Shown piece after piece: positions 32,515 through 44,486 of a stretch of DNA of 64,000 nucleotides. Every line of letters starts with the position of its first letter. The stretch's first letter is position 1. This DNA comes from Rhodanobacteraceae bacterium (GTDB lineage: Bacteria; Pseudomonadota; Gammaproteobacteria; Xanthomonadales; SZUA-5). Where the stretch lies: contig JADKFD010000032.1 in the NCBI GenBank assembly GCA_016717705.1, forward strand, positions 19,989 to 83,988. Direction: 5' to 3'. Made by a program: the position numbers and the translations under genes. The notes below the pieces were generated by a model. It searched no databases. It saw only the letters and a program-made list of their open reading frames with translations, and was not told where the DNA came from.

Positions 32515-33732
32515 ATGGCGCGTGTTCCCGCAGTCTTGGCCTTGGCCGATGGCAGTGTTTTCAATGGCTTGTCGATTGGCGCGGAAGGTGCGCGTAGCGG
32601 TGAGGTGGTGTTCAACACAGCCCTGACCGGCTACCAGGAAATCCTGACCGACCCCTCCTACGCCAGCCAGATCGTCACGCTGACCTATCCGCATATCGGC
32701 AATACCGGATGCAATGCGGCCGACGAGGAGTCGCGTGGCATCTTTGCGACTGGCCTGGTGATCCGCGATCTGCCGCTGATGGCGAGCAACTGGCGCAGCG
32801 AAACCGATCTGGGCAGCTATCTGCAGGCGCGCGATGTGGTGGCGATCTCCGACATCGACACGCGCCAGTTGACGCGCCATCTGCGCGAGAAGGGTGCGCA
32901 GAACGGCGCCATCGTCGCCGGTCCGGACGCGACTGCCGAGCAGGCTCTGGCCCTGGCGCGCAGTTTTCCGGGCCTGAAGGGCATGGATCTGGCCAAAGTG
33001 GTCAGCGTCGACCAGCGCTACGAGTGGACCGAAGGCGTCTACGACCTCGGCAAGCCCGGCTTCAAGTCCGGCGGTGGGCGGTTCAACGTGGTCGCCTACG
33101 ATTTCGGCATCAAGCGCAACATCCTGCGCCTGCTCGCCGATCGCGGCTGCACGGTCACCGTGGTGCCGGCGCAGACCTCGGCCGACGAGGTGCTGGCGCT
33201 GAACCCGGACGGCGTCTTCCTGTCCAACGGCCCCGGCGATCCCGAGCCCTGCGATTACGCCATCGCCGCGATCCGCCAGTTGCTCGCCCGGAAAGTCCCG
33301 ATCTTCGGCATCTGCCTCGGCCACCAGCTGCTCGGCCTCGCCGCCGGCGCGCGCACCCTGAAAATGAAATTCGGCCACCACGGCGCCAACCACCCGGTGA
33401 TCGACCTGGCCAGTGGCCGCGTGATGATCTCAAGTCAAAATCATGGTTTTGCGATCGATGAGTCTTCACTTCCGCCGAATGTGCGGGTCACGCATCGCTC
33501 GCTGTTCGACGGTTCCAATCAGGGTATTGCGCTGAGCGATGCTCCCGCCTTTTCGTTCCAGGGGCATCCGGAGGCAAGTCCGGGACCGAGGGATGTGGAG
33601 GGGTTGTTTGACCAGTTTGTAGCTTCGATTGGGGATCGGGACGGGACGGAACCCGGAAAGGACGGACTGAGGCGGATGTGGCTGCCGCACTTTCGCGAGT
33701 GGATGTCTGGCAGGTGGCCATGTCGCTGGTGA
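32515..33732 (+). CDS. carA: Carbamoyl-phosphate synthase small subunit CarA, C-terminus rewritten
   Basis: CarA hydrolyses glutamine and passes ammonia to CarB. The N-terminal CPSase domain (ALADGSVFNGLSIGAEGARSGEVVFNTALTGYQEILTDPSY region) is followed by the class I amidotransferase domain, with FGICLGHQLLGLA (catalytic Cys), GHHGANHPV and QGHPEASPGP (catalytic His-Glu). The protein has 405 residues. From about residue 373 the sequence comes from an inserted element starting at 33632, adding some 33 residues (GDRDGTEPGKDGLRR...). E. coli CarA has 382 residues, so only the very end is changed and function is probably kept. Confidence 0.93.
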   Translation: MARVPAVLALADGSVFNGLSIGAEGARSGEVVFNTALTGYQEILTDPSYASQIVTLTYPHIGNTGCNAADEESRGIFATGLVIRDLPLMASNWRSETDLGSYLQARDVVAISDIDTRQLTRHLREKGAQNGAIVAGPDATAEQALALARSFPGLKGMDLAKVVSVDQRYEWTEGVYDLGKPGFKSGGGRFNVVAYDFGIKRNILRLLADRGCTVTVVPAQTSADEVLALNPDGVFLSNGPGDPEPCDYAIAAIRQLLARKVPIFGICLGHQLLGLAAGARTLKMKFGHHGANHPVIDLASGRVMISSQNHGFAIDESSLPPNVRVTHRSLFDGSNQGIALSDAPAFSFQGHPEASPGPRDVEGLFDQFVASIGDRDGTEPGKDGLRRMWLPHFREWMSGRWPCRW

Positions 33733-34066
33733 CAGGTCTACTCTTGACGTCAACTGGGCCCTCGGAGCACCGATTCTGGTCTACTTCGCAGTTGCAGGAG
33801 CGGCCGTCTCCATTCCGGCCAACATTGCTGAAGGCAACGCACGTCGGAATCGTCGCGAATATCTCCAGCACCTTGGAATTGCATCAGGATCGACGGCAGA
33901 AGCCCAGACTCAGCTGCTGATTGCCAGGGAACTCGGACTCGGGATGCCAGCTCGAATCGACCGCGCGCTCGAAACCGTCGAACGAGTCAGCCGGATGCTC
34001 CGACGGTTGCAGCAAGCACTCCAGTTGGACTCGACAACCGGGTCCCGGGTCCCGGGTCCCGATCCC
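33632..34066. mobile_element. 435-base element with terminal inverted repeats carrying a four-helix-bundle gene
   Basis: The left end has GGGATCGGGAC (33632-33642), then GGGACGG. The right end (34056-34066) is the exact inverse GTCCCGATCCC, preceded by three tandem GGGTCCC units (34040-34060). Between them lies the four-helix-bundle gene. No clear target-site duplication is seen. It sits between carA and carB, where these genes are normally adjacent. Confidence 0.6.
33678..34039 (+). pseudogene. Four-helix-bundle (23S rRNA intervening-sequence protein family) gene, frameshifted
   Basis: The first part, from a GTG at 33678, reads RVDVWQVAMSLVTG...SEHRFWSTSQLQ. After a one-base loss near 33797-33799 the frame continues as AAVSIPANIAEGNARRNRRE, then YLQHLGIASGSTAEAQTQLL and ETVERVSRMLRRLQQAL. 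Together these match the TIGR02436/S23-type four-helix bundle: the NIAEG motif, SGS-AE and the last helix are all there. Relatives occur in 23S rRNA intervening sequences, and the fold is related to Avd proteins of diversity-generating retroelements. In the second frame there is no stop before carB, so a fusion to CarB could be read. It may be a true pseudogene or a sequencing error. Confidence 0.75.
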
Positions 34067-34090
34067 ATGGAAGGACGGAATCCTAGAACC

Positions 34091-37356
<3,266 letters not shown>

Positions 37357-37360
<4 letters not shown>

Positions 37361-37836
37361 AAAGAGCTCCATTGACACAGAAGGGCGCCAACAAGCTGCG
37401 CGCCGAACTCGATCGCCTCAAGTCGGTGGTCCGCCCGCAGATCATCGCGGCGATCGCCGAGGCGCGTGCACACGGTGACCTGAAGGAGAACGCGGAGTAT
37501 CACGCCGCGCGCGACCAGCAGAGCTTTGCCGAGGGACGCATCAACGAGCTCGAGAACACCCTGGCCAATGCCGAGATCATCGACACCAGCAAGCTCAATC
37601 CGGGCTCGCGCATCGTTTTCGGCGCGCTGGTCGAGTTGCAGGATCTGCACAGCGAGGAAGCGGTGACCTACCAGATCGTCGGCGACCTCGAAGCCGACAT
37701 CAAGCTGCGCATGATTTCGGTCAGCTCACCGGTCGCGCGTGCGCTGATCGGCAAGAGCGAGGGCGACGTGGTCGACATCGTCACGCCGGGAGGCCGCAAG
37801 AGTTTCGAGGTGGTCGAGGTGCGTTACGAGGATTGA
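37357..37836 (+). CDS. greA: Transcription elongation factor GreA
   Basis: The protein has 159 residues, normal length. GreA enters the RNA polymerase secondary channel and stimulates cleavage of backtracked RNA. The N-terminal coiled coil (LTQKGANKLRAELDRLKSVVRPQI) carries the acidic tip segment (GDLKENAEYHAARDQQSF). The C-terminal FKBP-like domain ends SPVARALIGKSEGDVVDIVTPGG. It follows carB with a 4-base overlap, the common carAB-greA order. Confidence 0.96.
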
Positions 37837-37847
37837 AGCGAAACCGT

Positions 37848-37987
37848 AGCCCGGTGTACGCGCGAATGCGCGTTCACCGGGTACTTGCCGCAGCCCATTG
37901 CCGGTGAATCGCTGCGCGATACACCGGCCTACCAAGCCTGCTGCTGCCTCGCTGCTGCCGGTGAATCGCTGCGCGATACACCGGCCT
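37848..37987. repeat. Family C palindromic repeats after greA
   Basis: AGCCCGGTG...TCACCGGGTACTTGCCGCA (37848-37892) is followed by two identical 31-base units, at 37900-37930 and 37957-37987. Each begins GCCGGTGAATCGCTGCGCGA and is itself a CCGGTG...CACCGG palindrome. The 19-base TCACCGGGTACTTGCCGCA recurs at 45595. Confidence 0.85.
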
Positions 37988-37996
37988 GCCACGCTG

Positions 37997-39676
37997 CTAC
38001 TTCAGCGAATTGGTCTGGACGAATTCGATGCCACGCGCGGTCAACTGCGCGCGCACGTCCATGTGGTCGATCTTCTCGCCCATGCCCTGGATGATCTTGC
38101 GGCCGCGCTCGGCGTCCTTGGCGGCCTTCTCATCCATCTCCGGCGTTGGTGCCGGGACCTGCTCGGCGATCAACTTGAAGAAATCGCCGGAGAAGCCATA
38201 GCGCAGGATGGTGCCATCCGCCGCTGCCGGGACCGTCGCGGCCGCGGTGAAACTGGCGTCGTCGATGTCCTTGGTTGCCACGCCAATGCTCTTGTCGGTC
38301 ATCACCGCCTTGAACTCCAGCGGAATCGGCATCGGCAAGGCATCGGCCGGAAGTGCGACGATCTTGCCATCCGCGGCCAATTGAATCTGCGCCAGGGCCG
38401 GAACGCCCTGCTGGGCGAGTCCCCACAGCATCAGCGGTGATGAGGAACCGAGCGTCACGAAGGCTGACACAGCGCTCGGCATTTCACTGCCGGCTTCCAT
38501 CTTGAAACTCTTCAGGCCGAAGTGCAGCGCACTCACGGCGCCGGCCATCGCCATGCCCGGGTTGGCCAGGTTCTGCTTCATTTCGGCGGCGCTGGTGTTG
38601 AGGTCGACCAATTCCTCGCATTGATACGGCTTGGCGGCTATCGAGTCGGCGATCCCATTGAGGAAACGCACGGTTTCCGGCAAGTCCACCGAAGCCGCGA
38701 AGCGCAGCATCATGGTCTCGTCGCTGCCGGCGCCGGGGATCGGCGCGGCGAGCTTCTGCATCGACTTGGCGAGTTCGGCCTCGACCTCGATCAGGCTGCT
38801 GATGTTCATCTGTTTTTCGTCGAAGCGGGTGCTGCCGAACACCATGCGCGGGAATTTCTGGGTCATGACGTCAAGCTCGCCGGCGCAGGCGTCGCTCAAC
38901 TTGGGCACTTCGCCGCCAAACGCGGTGATGACCTGGTTGTCGTCCTGATTGCGACCGCTCAGGCGTTGCGCCAGTCCGCGAATGTCGATGTAGCCGGAGA
39001 AGTGGCCGTCGTAACCGTACTTCTGGTCGATTTCGGCGAAAATGCCGCCGTTGGCCATCGAGGCTTCGGGCAGCGTCAGACCCACCTGGGCGCTCAGGCG
39101 GACATCGTCAGCCTTGGCCGGTGCCAGCGTCACCACCAGGAAGTTGCCGACTGCGCCGAACAGCACCACGGCCTTGTCATTGGCGAACTGCCACAGTTCG
39201 GTGTCGCCCAGCTTGCGCTTGGCGAGCTTCTTGCCAGCGCGTTCTTCGATCCGTGCGACCGTCGCATCCAGATTCTTGGGATCGGACAGTTCCATGCGAT
39301 AGACCGGCATCAGGCCAAATCCGTAGACCGCGAAGCGGCCCTCGGCCTTGAGGCCGAGCTCCTCGATGCCGCTGACCGAGGTCATCTTGCCGAACTCCGG
39401 CAGCGCGGCGCGCACCCATTCGCCAAACTCGCCCTCGATCGACTTCAGCTCGGGATCCTTCGCCATGTCGGCGTAGATCTCTTCCATGTTGACGCCGTAC
39501 ATCGCCAGCCATGCTTGCACCACGGCCTTCGGTGTCGGTGTGTGATTCGCCATGACGTAAGGGGAATCCGCCGGGATATAGGCGAGCGGATCGGTCGGAG
39601 CCTCGTTGCTCGAGCAGCCGGCGAGGGCGGCGGCCATCATTGCCGCGAGCAGGGTACGGCGCATGAACACTGTCAT
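37997..39676 (-). CDS. Lipoprotein of unknown function
   Basis: The protein has 559 residues. The start at 39676 follows GAGGAG at 6 bases. The signal peptide ends in a lipobox (AALAGCSS, Cys near 21), so it is a lipoprotein; the residues after Cys (SSNE) do not suggest inner-membrane retention. I do not recognise the family; it resembles DUF3352-type secreted proteins in layout. Visible segments include LAYIPADSPYVMANHTP at the N-terminus and a repeated alpha-beta pattern with many LPE/ALP turns. No repeats or transmembrane segments are seen after the signal. It is divergent from the GGDEF/EAL gene across a poly-G tract, so its promoter region is uncertain. Confidence 0.8.
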   Translation of the reverse strand: MTVFMRRTLLAAMMAAALAGCSSNEAPTDPLAYIPADSPYVMANHTPTPKAVVQAWLAMYGVNMEEIYADMAKDPELKSIEGEFGEWVRAALPEFGKMTSVSGIEELGLKAEGRFAVYGFGLMPVYRMELSDPKNLDATVARIEERAGKKLAKRKLGDTELWQFANDKAVVLFGAVGNFLVVTLAPAKADDVRLSAQVGLTLPEASMANGGIFAEIDQKYGYDGHFSGYIDIRGLAQRLSGRNQDDNQVITAFGGEVPKLSDACAGELDVMTQKFPRMVFGSTRFDEKQMNISSLIEVEAELAKSMQKLAAPIPGAGSDETMMLRFAASVDLPETVRFLNGIADSIAAKPYQCEELVDLNTSAAEMKQNLANPGMAMAGAVSALHFGLKSFKMEAGSEMPSAVSAFVTLGSSSPLMLWGLAQQGVPALAQIQLAADGKIVALPADALPMPIPLEFKAVMTDKSIGVATKDIDDASFTAAATVPAAADGTILRYGFSGDFFKLIAEQVPAPTPEMDEKAAKDAERGRKIIQGMGEKIDHMDVRAQLTARGIEFVQTNSLK

Positions 39677-39757
39677 TGGTGACTCCTCGTTAAATTCCGG
39701 CGCATTCTACGGTCTCGCACAGTGCAAGGGGGCCTTGGCGCCGTGCCTGCAGTGTGA

Positions 39758-39890
39758 CCCCCGGGGGGGGGGGCCCCCGGGGGCCGGGGGGCGGCGCGGG
39801 GCGCGGCGGCCGGGGGGGGGGGGGGGCCCCGGGGGGGCGGGGGGCGTGGGGGGGGGGGGCGGGGGGGGGGGGCCGGGCGGGGCAGTCGGG
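39758..39890. other. Poly-G/poly-C low-complexity tract, probably artificial
   Basis: Runs of up to 12 G and patches of C fill about 130 bases in the 380-base gap between the divergent lipoprotein and GGDEF/EAL genes. No gene or ordinary promoter is visible there. The composition is unlike anything else in the window except 43441-43545. Confidence 0.7.
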
Positions 39891-40056
39891 CCGGCCCATT
39901 GCACCGAAGGTCGCGGGTGCATCTGCCCGCGACATGTTGGAGTATTGCGCCAGGGGGTAACTGGGTGTCCGATCGCTCCGCCAGGGGCGCGCTGAACAAT
40001 TCGCGAGCCGCGGAACTTGTTCATGGGGTTCCTGCAGCGATCGCATGAGGACGTGG

Positions 40057-41979
40057 ATGACTGCCTATCTGGAAGCGATTGCTGCGCTGCTTGCGGTGGC
40101 TCTGGTCTTGACCACCCGTTCGCGACTGTTGGCGACACGCAAGGCGCGCGCCGCCGTGGAGCGCTCCGAGCGCTATCGGCAGGCCTTTGTCGACTTGCTG
40201 CGCGGCGATTTCACCGACCTCGATGACATGCTGCTGCGCTTGCTGCGCTGCGCCCGCGATACCCTCGCGGTCGAGCGCGTCAGTCTGTGGCTGTTCGACG
40301 AGGAGCGCAGTTCGATTCGGCGGCGGGCGCTGGTCGTTCGCGACGAGCAGCGCCCCGAGGGACCGGCACAACTAAGTAGTGCCAGCCATCCACACTATTT
40401 CGCCGCAGTGACGCAGGCCTTTGTCATTGCCGCGGAGGATGCCGTCAACGACGCGCGCACCGCCGAGTTTCGCGATGCCTACCTGCTGCCATTGGGTATC
40501 GGTGCGATGCTCGACGTTCCTCTGCGTCGTTTTGGCGCCCATATCGGCCTGATGTGCATCGAGCATCTCGGTGGCCCGCGGGCGTGGACGCTCGAAGATC
40601 AGGGGTTCGCCAGCGCCGTCGCCAGCCAGATCACCTATGCCTTCGAGCATGCGGCACACCGACAGGCGCGCGAGGAACTGGTTGCGCGGACGCTGCACGA
40701 CAGCGATACCGATCTGCCCAACGGCGTCATGCTGCGCGATCGCATCGAAGCGGCGCTGGCGGCCGGGCAGGGCTGTGCGCTGGTTCTGGCCAATCTGCCG
40801 CGCATGCGTCTGGTGCTGGCTTCGCGCGGGCGCAACTTCGCCGATGCGCTGGCACGCGCCATGGCGGAACGTTGGCGGACCATGTCCGGGCACGGACGCA
40901 TGCTGGCGCGGACCAGTCGCGACGAGTTCGCCCTGTTCCTGCCGGGTGAAACCCAGGCGCAGGCCGCGACCGGCTGGGCCTTGCGATTGTGCGCGTCACT
41001 GGATGAGCCACTGCTGCTCGAAGGCGAACGCTTCCGTGTCGAAGTGGCCGTCGGCGTGGCCAGTTGTGACCCGGATGAAATCATCGGCGCCGACGACTTG
41101 ATTGCCGAAGCCAGTTCGGCGATGCGCTCGGCTGCTGTCGGTTCGGTGTCGGTATTCGACCCCGAGATGCGCCAACGCGCCCACCGACGGCTGCAGATCG
41201 AGCAGTCCTTGCGCCAGGCCATCGACCAGCAGGCATTCGAGACCTGGCTGCAGCCGGTGATCGATCTGGTCAGCTGCCGCGTGGTCGAGATCGAGGCGCT
41301 GCTGCGCTGGCGCGATCCGGTGCACGGCATTGTTCCCCCGGCGGCCTTCCTGACCGAGGCGATCGAAAGCGGGCTGATCGTGCCGATCGGGCGGCAGGCG
41401 ATGGCGGGCACCATTCGCATGTACGCGCAGGCCCGGCGCAGCCTGAACCGGGTCGACTGGAAACTGGCGCTCAATCTGGCCGCGCCGGAGCTGATGGCGG
41501 AGGATCTGGAGCCATTTCTGCTCAACTGTCTGGATGAGCATGCGGTGCCGGTCGAATGCGTCGTGGTGGAGGTGACCGAGACCGCGCTGGTCAAGGACCT
41601 CGATCGCGCGCAGCGCACGCTGGAGCATCTGCGCGCGGCCGGTGCCTGCATTTGTCTGGACGACTTCGGTACCGGTTTTTCCTCGCTGACCTGGCTCAAG
41701 CGCTTCCCGATCACCCAGATCAAGATCGAAAGTTCATTTGTCCGCGGTATCGGCTACGACCCACGCGACGAAGCCATCGTCCAGTCTGTGGTCGATCTGG
41801 CGGCCAAGCTGGGGCAGGAGATCGTCGCCGAGGGCGTCGAAAATCTGGAACAGTTGCGGCGCCTGCGCAGTCTCGGCGTGCGTCAGGTCCAGGGCTTCCT
41901 GTTCTCCGAGCCGTTCCCGGCGTCGGAGCTCAGCGACGAGCGCTTGCTGCATTGCCTGCAGCCGCTGGCGACTCTGTAG
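40057..41979 (+). CDS. GAF-GGDEF(degenerate)-EAL cyclic-di-GMP phosphodiesterase
   Basis: The protein has 640 residues. One membrane helix (AIAALLAVALVLTT) comes first, then a GAF sensor domain (about residues 45-205; SLWLFDEERSSIRR to GLMCIEHLGG). Next is a GGDEF domain whose signature is changed to RTSRDEF, so cyclase activity is unlikely. The EAL domain has EIEALLRW, the NLAAPELMAEDL region, LDDFGTGFSSLTWLKR and EGVEN, so the metal-binding and catalytic residues look complete. It therefore probably breaks down cyclic-di-GMP, with the GGDEF part perhaps sensing GTP. The start at 40057 has GAGG 6 bases upstream; an ATG at 40045 is possible. Confidence 0.9.
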   Translation: MTAYLEAIAALLAVALVLTTRSRLLATRKARAAVERSERYRQAFVDLLRGDFTDLDDMLLRLLRCARDTLAVERVSLWLFDEERSSIRRRALVVRDEQRPEGPAQLSSASHPHYFAAVTQAFVIAAEDAVNDARTAEFRDAYLLPLGIGAMLDVPLRRFGAHIGLMCIEHLGGPRAWTLEDQGFASAVASQITYAFEHAAHRQAREELVARTLHDSDTDLPNGVMLRDRIEAALAAGQGCALVLANLPRMRLVLASRGRNFADALARAMAERWRTMSGHGRMLARTSRDEFALFLPGETQAQAATGWALRLCASLDEPLLLEGERFRVEVAVGVASCDPDEIIGADDLIAEASSAMRSAAVGSVSVFDPEMRQRAHRRLQIEQSLRQAIDQQAFETWLQPVIDLVSCRVVEIEALLRWRDPVHGIVPPAAFLTEAIESGLIVPIGRQAMAGTIRMYAQARRSLNRVDWKLALNLAAPELMAEDLEPFLLNCLDEHAVPVECVVVEVTETALVKDLDRAQRTLEHLRAAGACICLDDFGTGFSSLTWLKRFPITQIKIESSFVRGIGYDPRDEAIVQSVVDLAAKLGQEIVAEGVENLEQLRRLRSLGVRQVQGFLFSEPFPASELSDERLLHCLQPLATL

Positions 41980-42013
41980 GCGTTGTGGCGCCGCAGGCCG
42001 GGCACGCGCGTCC

Positions 42014-42562
42014 TCAGACGCCCGACAGCTGAAAAATCAGCCACTGCAACACCAATCGAGCCAGCATCAGCACCAGCATCGCTGCGGCGGGCGACATGTC
42101 GAAGGGTCCGATCAGCGGCAGCCAGCGACGGAACACATTGCACATAGGCGCGGCAATGCGCTGGGTCAGGAACACCACCGATGAGCCTTCGCGCGGCTGA
42201 AACAGGCTGAACAGCGCGTACAGGAAAATCAGCGCCATCATGAAGCCAAGCGCAAAGCTGATCGCGCTGGCGAGGCCGCCGATCGGCCACAGCAGCGCCG
42301 GACCGGCCAGACGCAGCAGCAGCGCATATTCGACGCTCGCGATCAGCCAGAACATCAGCACTGCCGCCAGGCTGAGGTTGCGCCAGCGCGGCACGAACCG
42401 CTCCACCGGGCGCAGCAGCGGATTGGTGACCGAATACACCCAGCCGACCAGAGGGTCGGAGAAGGGTGCCCTGACCAGCGGCAGGACGATGCGGAAGAAC
42501 ATGATCGTCAATGGGATCCAGAACAGAAACTGGATTAGTACTCCGTAAACCGTCCAGCCCAT
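42014..42562 (-). CDS. yggT: YggT family membrane protein
   Basis: The protein has 182 residues. It has several membrane helices in two YggT-type repeats: VLIQFLFWIPLTIMFFRIVLP with SDPLVGWVYSVTNPLLRPVERFVP, and later VFLTQRIAAPMCNVFRRWLPLIGPFDMSPAAAMLVL. YggT proteins sit in the inner membrane and help osmotic tolerance. It follows proC by three bases, the conserved proC-yggT pair. Confidence 0.9.
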   Translation of the reverse strand: MGWTVYGVLIQFLFWIPLTIMFFRIVLPLVRAPFSDPLVGWVYSVTNPLLRPVERFVPRWRNLSLAAVLMFWLIASVEYALLLRLAGPALLWPIGGLASAISFALGFMMALIFLYALFSLFQPREGSSVVFLTQRIAAPMCNVFRRWLPLIGPFDMSPAAAMLVLMLARLVLQWLIFQLSGV

Positions 42563-42565
42563 GGA

Positions 42566-43381
42566 TCAGGCTCCCTTGGCAAGTTCTTGGCCGCGCGTGG
42601 TCGCCGCGGCAACCGCACGGTCGACCAGCTCGGCGAAGCCGCCAGCCGCGAAGGCGTCGAGCGCCGCCGCGGTGGTGCCACCGGGCGAAGTGACACGCTG
42701 GCGCAGGACAGCCGGGGGTTCGCCCGCTTCGATCGCCATGCGCGACGCGCCCAATGCGGTATGCACGGCCAGCTTGGCTGCGGTGGCGGGGGGCAATCCC
42801 TGACGCGCGCCGGCGGCGCTCATCGCTTCGATCAACAGGAAGAAATACGCCGGTCCGCTGCCAGACACTGCGGTGACTGCATCCATCTGCGCTTCGTCGT
42901 CGATCCACACGGTGGCACCGGCGGTCGCCAGCAGGGCTTCGACGGCGCTGCGTTCGCTGGCGCCGACATCGGCGCCGGCATACAGGCCGGTGATGCCGGC
43001 ACCGATCATCGCCGGCGTGTTCGGCATCGTGCGCACGACGCGGGCGCGCGCGCCGAGCGCGTTGGCGATGCGAGCGTGGGTGACGCCAGCGGCAATCGAC
43101 ACCACCAGTGGTGCCCGGTCGGTGGCCACGGGTCCCAGTTCAGCGAGGACGGCGCCCATGACCTGGGGCTTGACCGCCAGAACCCAGATGCCGGCGACCA
43201 GCGCAGCCGCAGCATTGCTGACATGCGTGATCACGCCGAAATCGCGAGCCAGCGCTTCGCGCAGCTCAGCGTTCGGTTCCGCGGCATGAATGGAAGTCCG
43301 CGCACGACCCTCGCGAATCAGCCCACCAATCAGACTGCGCGCCATGTTGCCGCCGCCGATGAATGCAATCTTTTCCGCCAT
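42566..43381 (-). CDS. proC: Pyrroline-5-carboxylate reductase ProC
   Basis: The protein has 271 residues. It makes proline from pyrroline-5-carboxylate with NAD(P)H. The Rossmann start IAFIGGGNMARSLIGGL, VLAVKPQVM and VVSIAAGVTHARI are followed by VRTMPNTPAMIGAGITGLY. The C-terminal signature DAVTAVSGSGPAYFFLLIEAM is clear. The start at 43381 (MAEKIAFIG) is the family start; the frame is open further up toward the poly-G tract but without homology. The pair with yggT is conserved. Confidence 0.95.
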   Translation of the reverse strand: MAEKIAFIGGGNMARSLIGGLIREGRARTSIHAAEPNAELREALARDFGVITHVSNAAAALVAGIWVLAVKPQVMGAVLAELGPVATDRAPLVVSIAAGVTHARIANALGARARVVRTMPNTPAMIGAGITGLYAGADVGASERSAVEALLATAGATVWIDDEAQMDAVTAVSGSGPAYFFLLIEAMSAAGARQGLPPATAAKLAVHTALGASRMAIEAGEPPAVLRQRVTSPGGTTAAALDAFAAGGFAELVDRAVAAATTRGQELAKGA

Positions 43382-43440
43382 GGTGCGATCGTCCAAGCCT
43401 GCAAAGCCGATGAGCATAGACGGTCGCTGCGGCGCTTGCT

Positions 43441-43545
<105 letters not shown>

Positions 43546-43555
43546 GTCCGCTTCC

Positions 43556-44098
43556 TCAGAAATCGAGCTGCACGCCACCCCAGAAGTTGCCGTCGCCGCC
43601 GGCATCGAAGTCGTACCAGGTGTAGCCGCCGCGCAGCGACCATTGCTCGTTGAAACGGTAGCGGCCGCCGATCTCGAGATAGGCGCCGGATTCACTGGTG
43701 TCGATGTCGCGCGGGCCGGCAATGGTGCCGGCCTCGCCATCCTCTTCGAGGCGGAACACGCCCAGACCCGCCTGCAGGTCGAAACGATCGGCCAGCGGCA
43801 CGGTGGCCACGCCACCGAGCTGGTAAATCGCGCCATCGAGGTCCAGGCCGCCGTCGGCGATGTCGCTGCGCGTGCTGTTGCCCAGCGTCATCGCGCCGAA
43901 TTCGAGCGCGAAGGTGTCGTTGATGCGCCAGCCGGCGTAGCCGCCGAAGGGCGTATCGGTATCGATGTCGCCGCCGATGTCATCGAAGCGGCCGTCGAGC
44001 TCGCTGCCGACGCGCAGACCCGCGTAAAACGGGGCGGCCGAAACGACCGGCGCGACTGCAAGGCTGGCCAACAGCAGGATCAGGTTTGATGTGCGCAT
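43556..44098 (-). CDS. Small outer-membrane beta-barrel protein
   Basis: The protein has 180 residues. A signal peptide (LILLLASLAVAPVVSA) precedes a beta-barrel of probably eight strands, with alternating patterns such as FYAGLRVGSELDGR, GYAGWRINDTFALEFGAM, LGGVATVPLADRFDLQAGLGVF and SGAYLEIGGRYRFN. It ends LDF, with the terminal Phe used by the BAM machinery. The loops are rich in Asp and Gly. It resembles OmpA/OmpW-type small barrels; no periplasmic domain is present. Confidence 0.85.
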   Translation of the reverse strand: MRTSNLILLLASLAVAPVVSAAPFYAGLRVGSELDGRFDDIGGDIDTDTPFGGYAGWRINDTFALEFGAMTLGNSTRSDIADGGLDLDGAIYQLGGVATVPLADRFDLQAGLGVFRLEEDGEAGTIAGPRDIDTSESGAYLEIGGRYRFNEQWSLRGGYTWYDFDAGGDGNFWGGVQLDF

Positions 44099-44207
44099 TG
44101 TGAAGAATCCGCAAAAGGGAGCCTGATCCTACGGTGCCTGCTTCTCACCGGCGCTATGCCAAAGGTCCTGAACGGCTGCCTCGTGCAGTTTCCGTTCAGC
44201 GATAGCC

Positions 44208-44486
44208 TTAGGGGCGCATGCGCCACGCTGCCAGCGCGCGGCGGGCAGCCTCGGTGTCCAGCGGTTCCGGTTGGTGGCGAGGCCGATACTGGCTGGGCGT
44301 GCCGCAGATGGCGCGTGCCAGTTGTTCGGTCTGGGTCGGATCGGTGGTGATCCTGGCACGTTCGTCGGCATTCAGTTCGATCACCAACTCGTACAGGCCG
44401 ACGGTGCCGCAGACGACCGCCAGCCAACGACGCTCGCCATCGGCATACAGTAGCCACGACCAGGTCGATTCGGCGATCACCTTCAT
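44208..44486 (-). CDS. Small protein of unknown function
   Basis: The protein has 92 residues. I do not recognise it. Its start overlaps the AraC-type gene by 4 bases (ATGA), which makes translation coupling likely and supports it as a real gene. The N-terminal half (STWSWLLYADGERRWLAVVCGTVGLYELVIELN) looks like a small beta domain; the rest is Arg/Ala-rich. It has no signal peptide. Confidence 0.6.
   Translation of the reverse strand: MKVIAESTWSWLLYADGERRWLAVVCGTVGLYELVIELNADERARITTDPTQTEQLARAICGTPSQYRPRHQPEPLDTEAARRALAAWRMRP

Noticed and set aside
37900..37987. Possible CRISPR array
   Set aside because: There are only two 31-base copies, each palindromic, with no third repeat and no cas genes.
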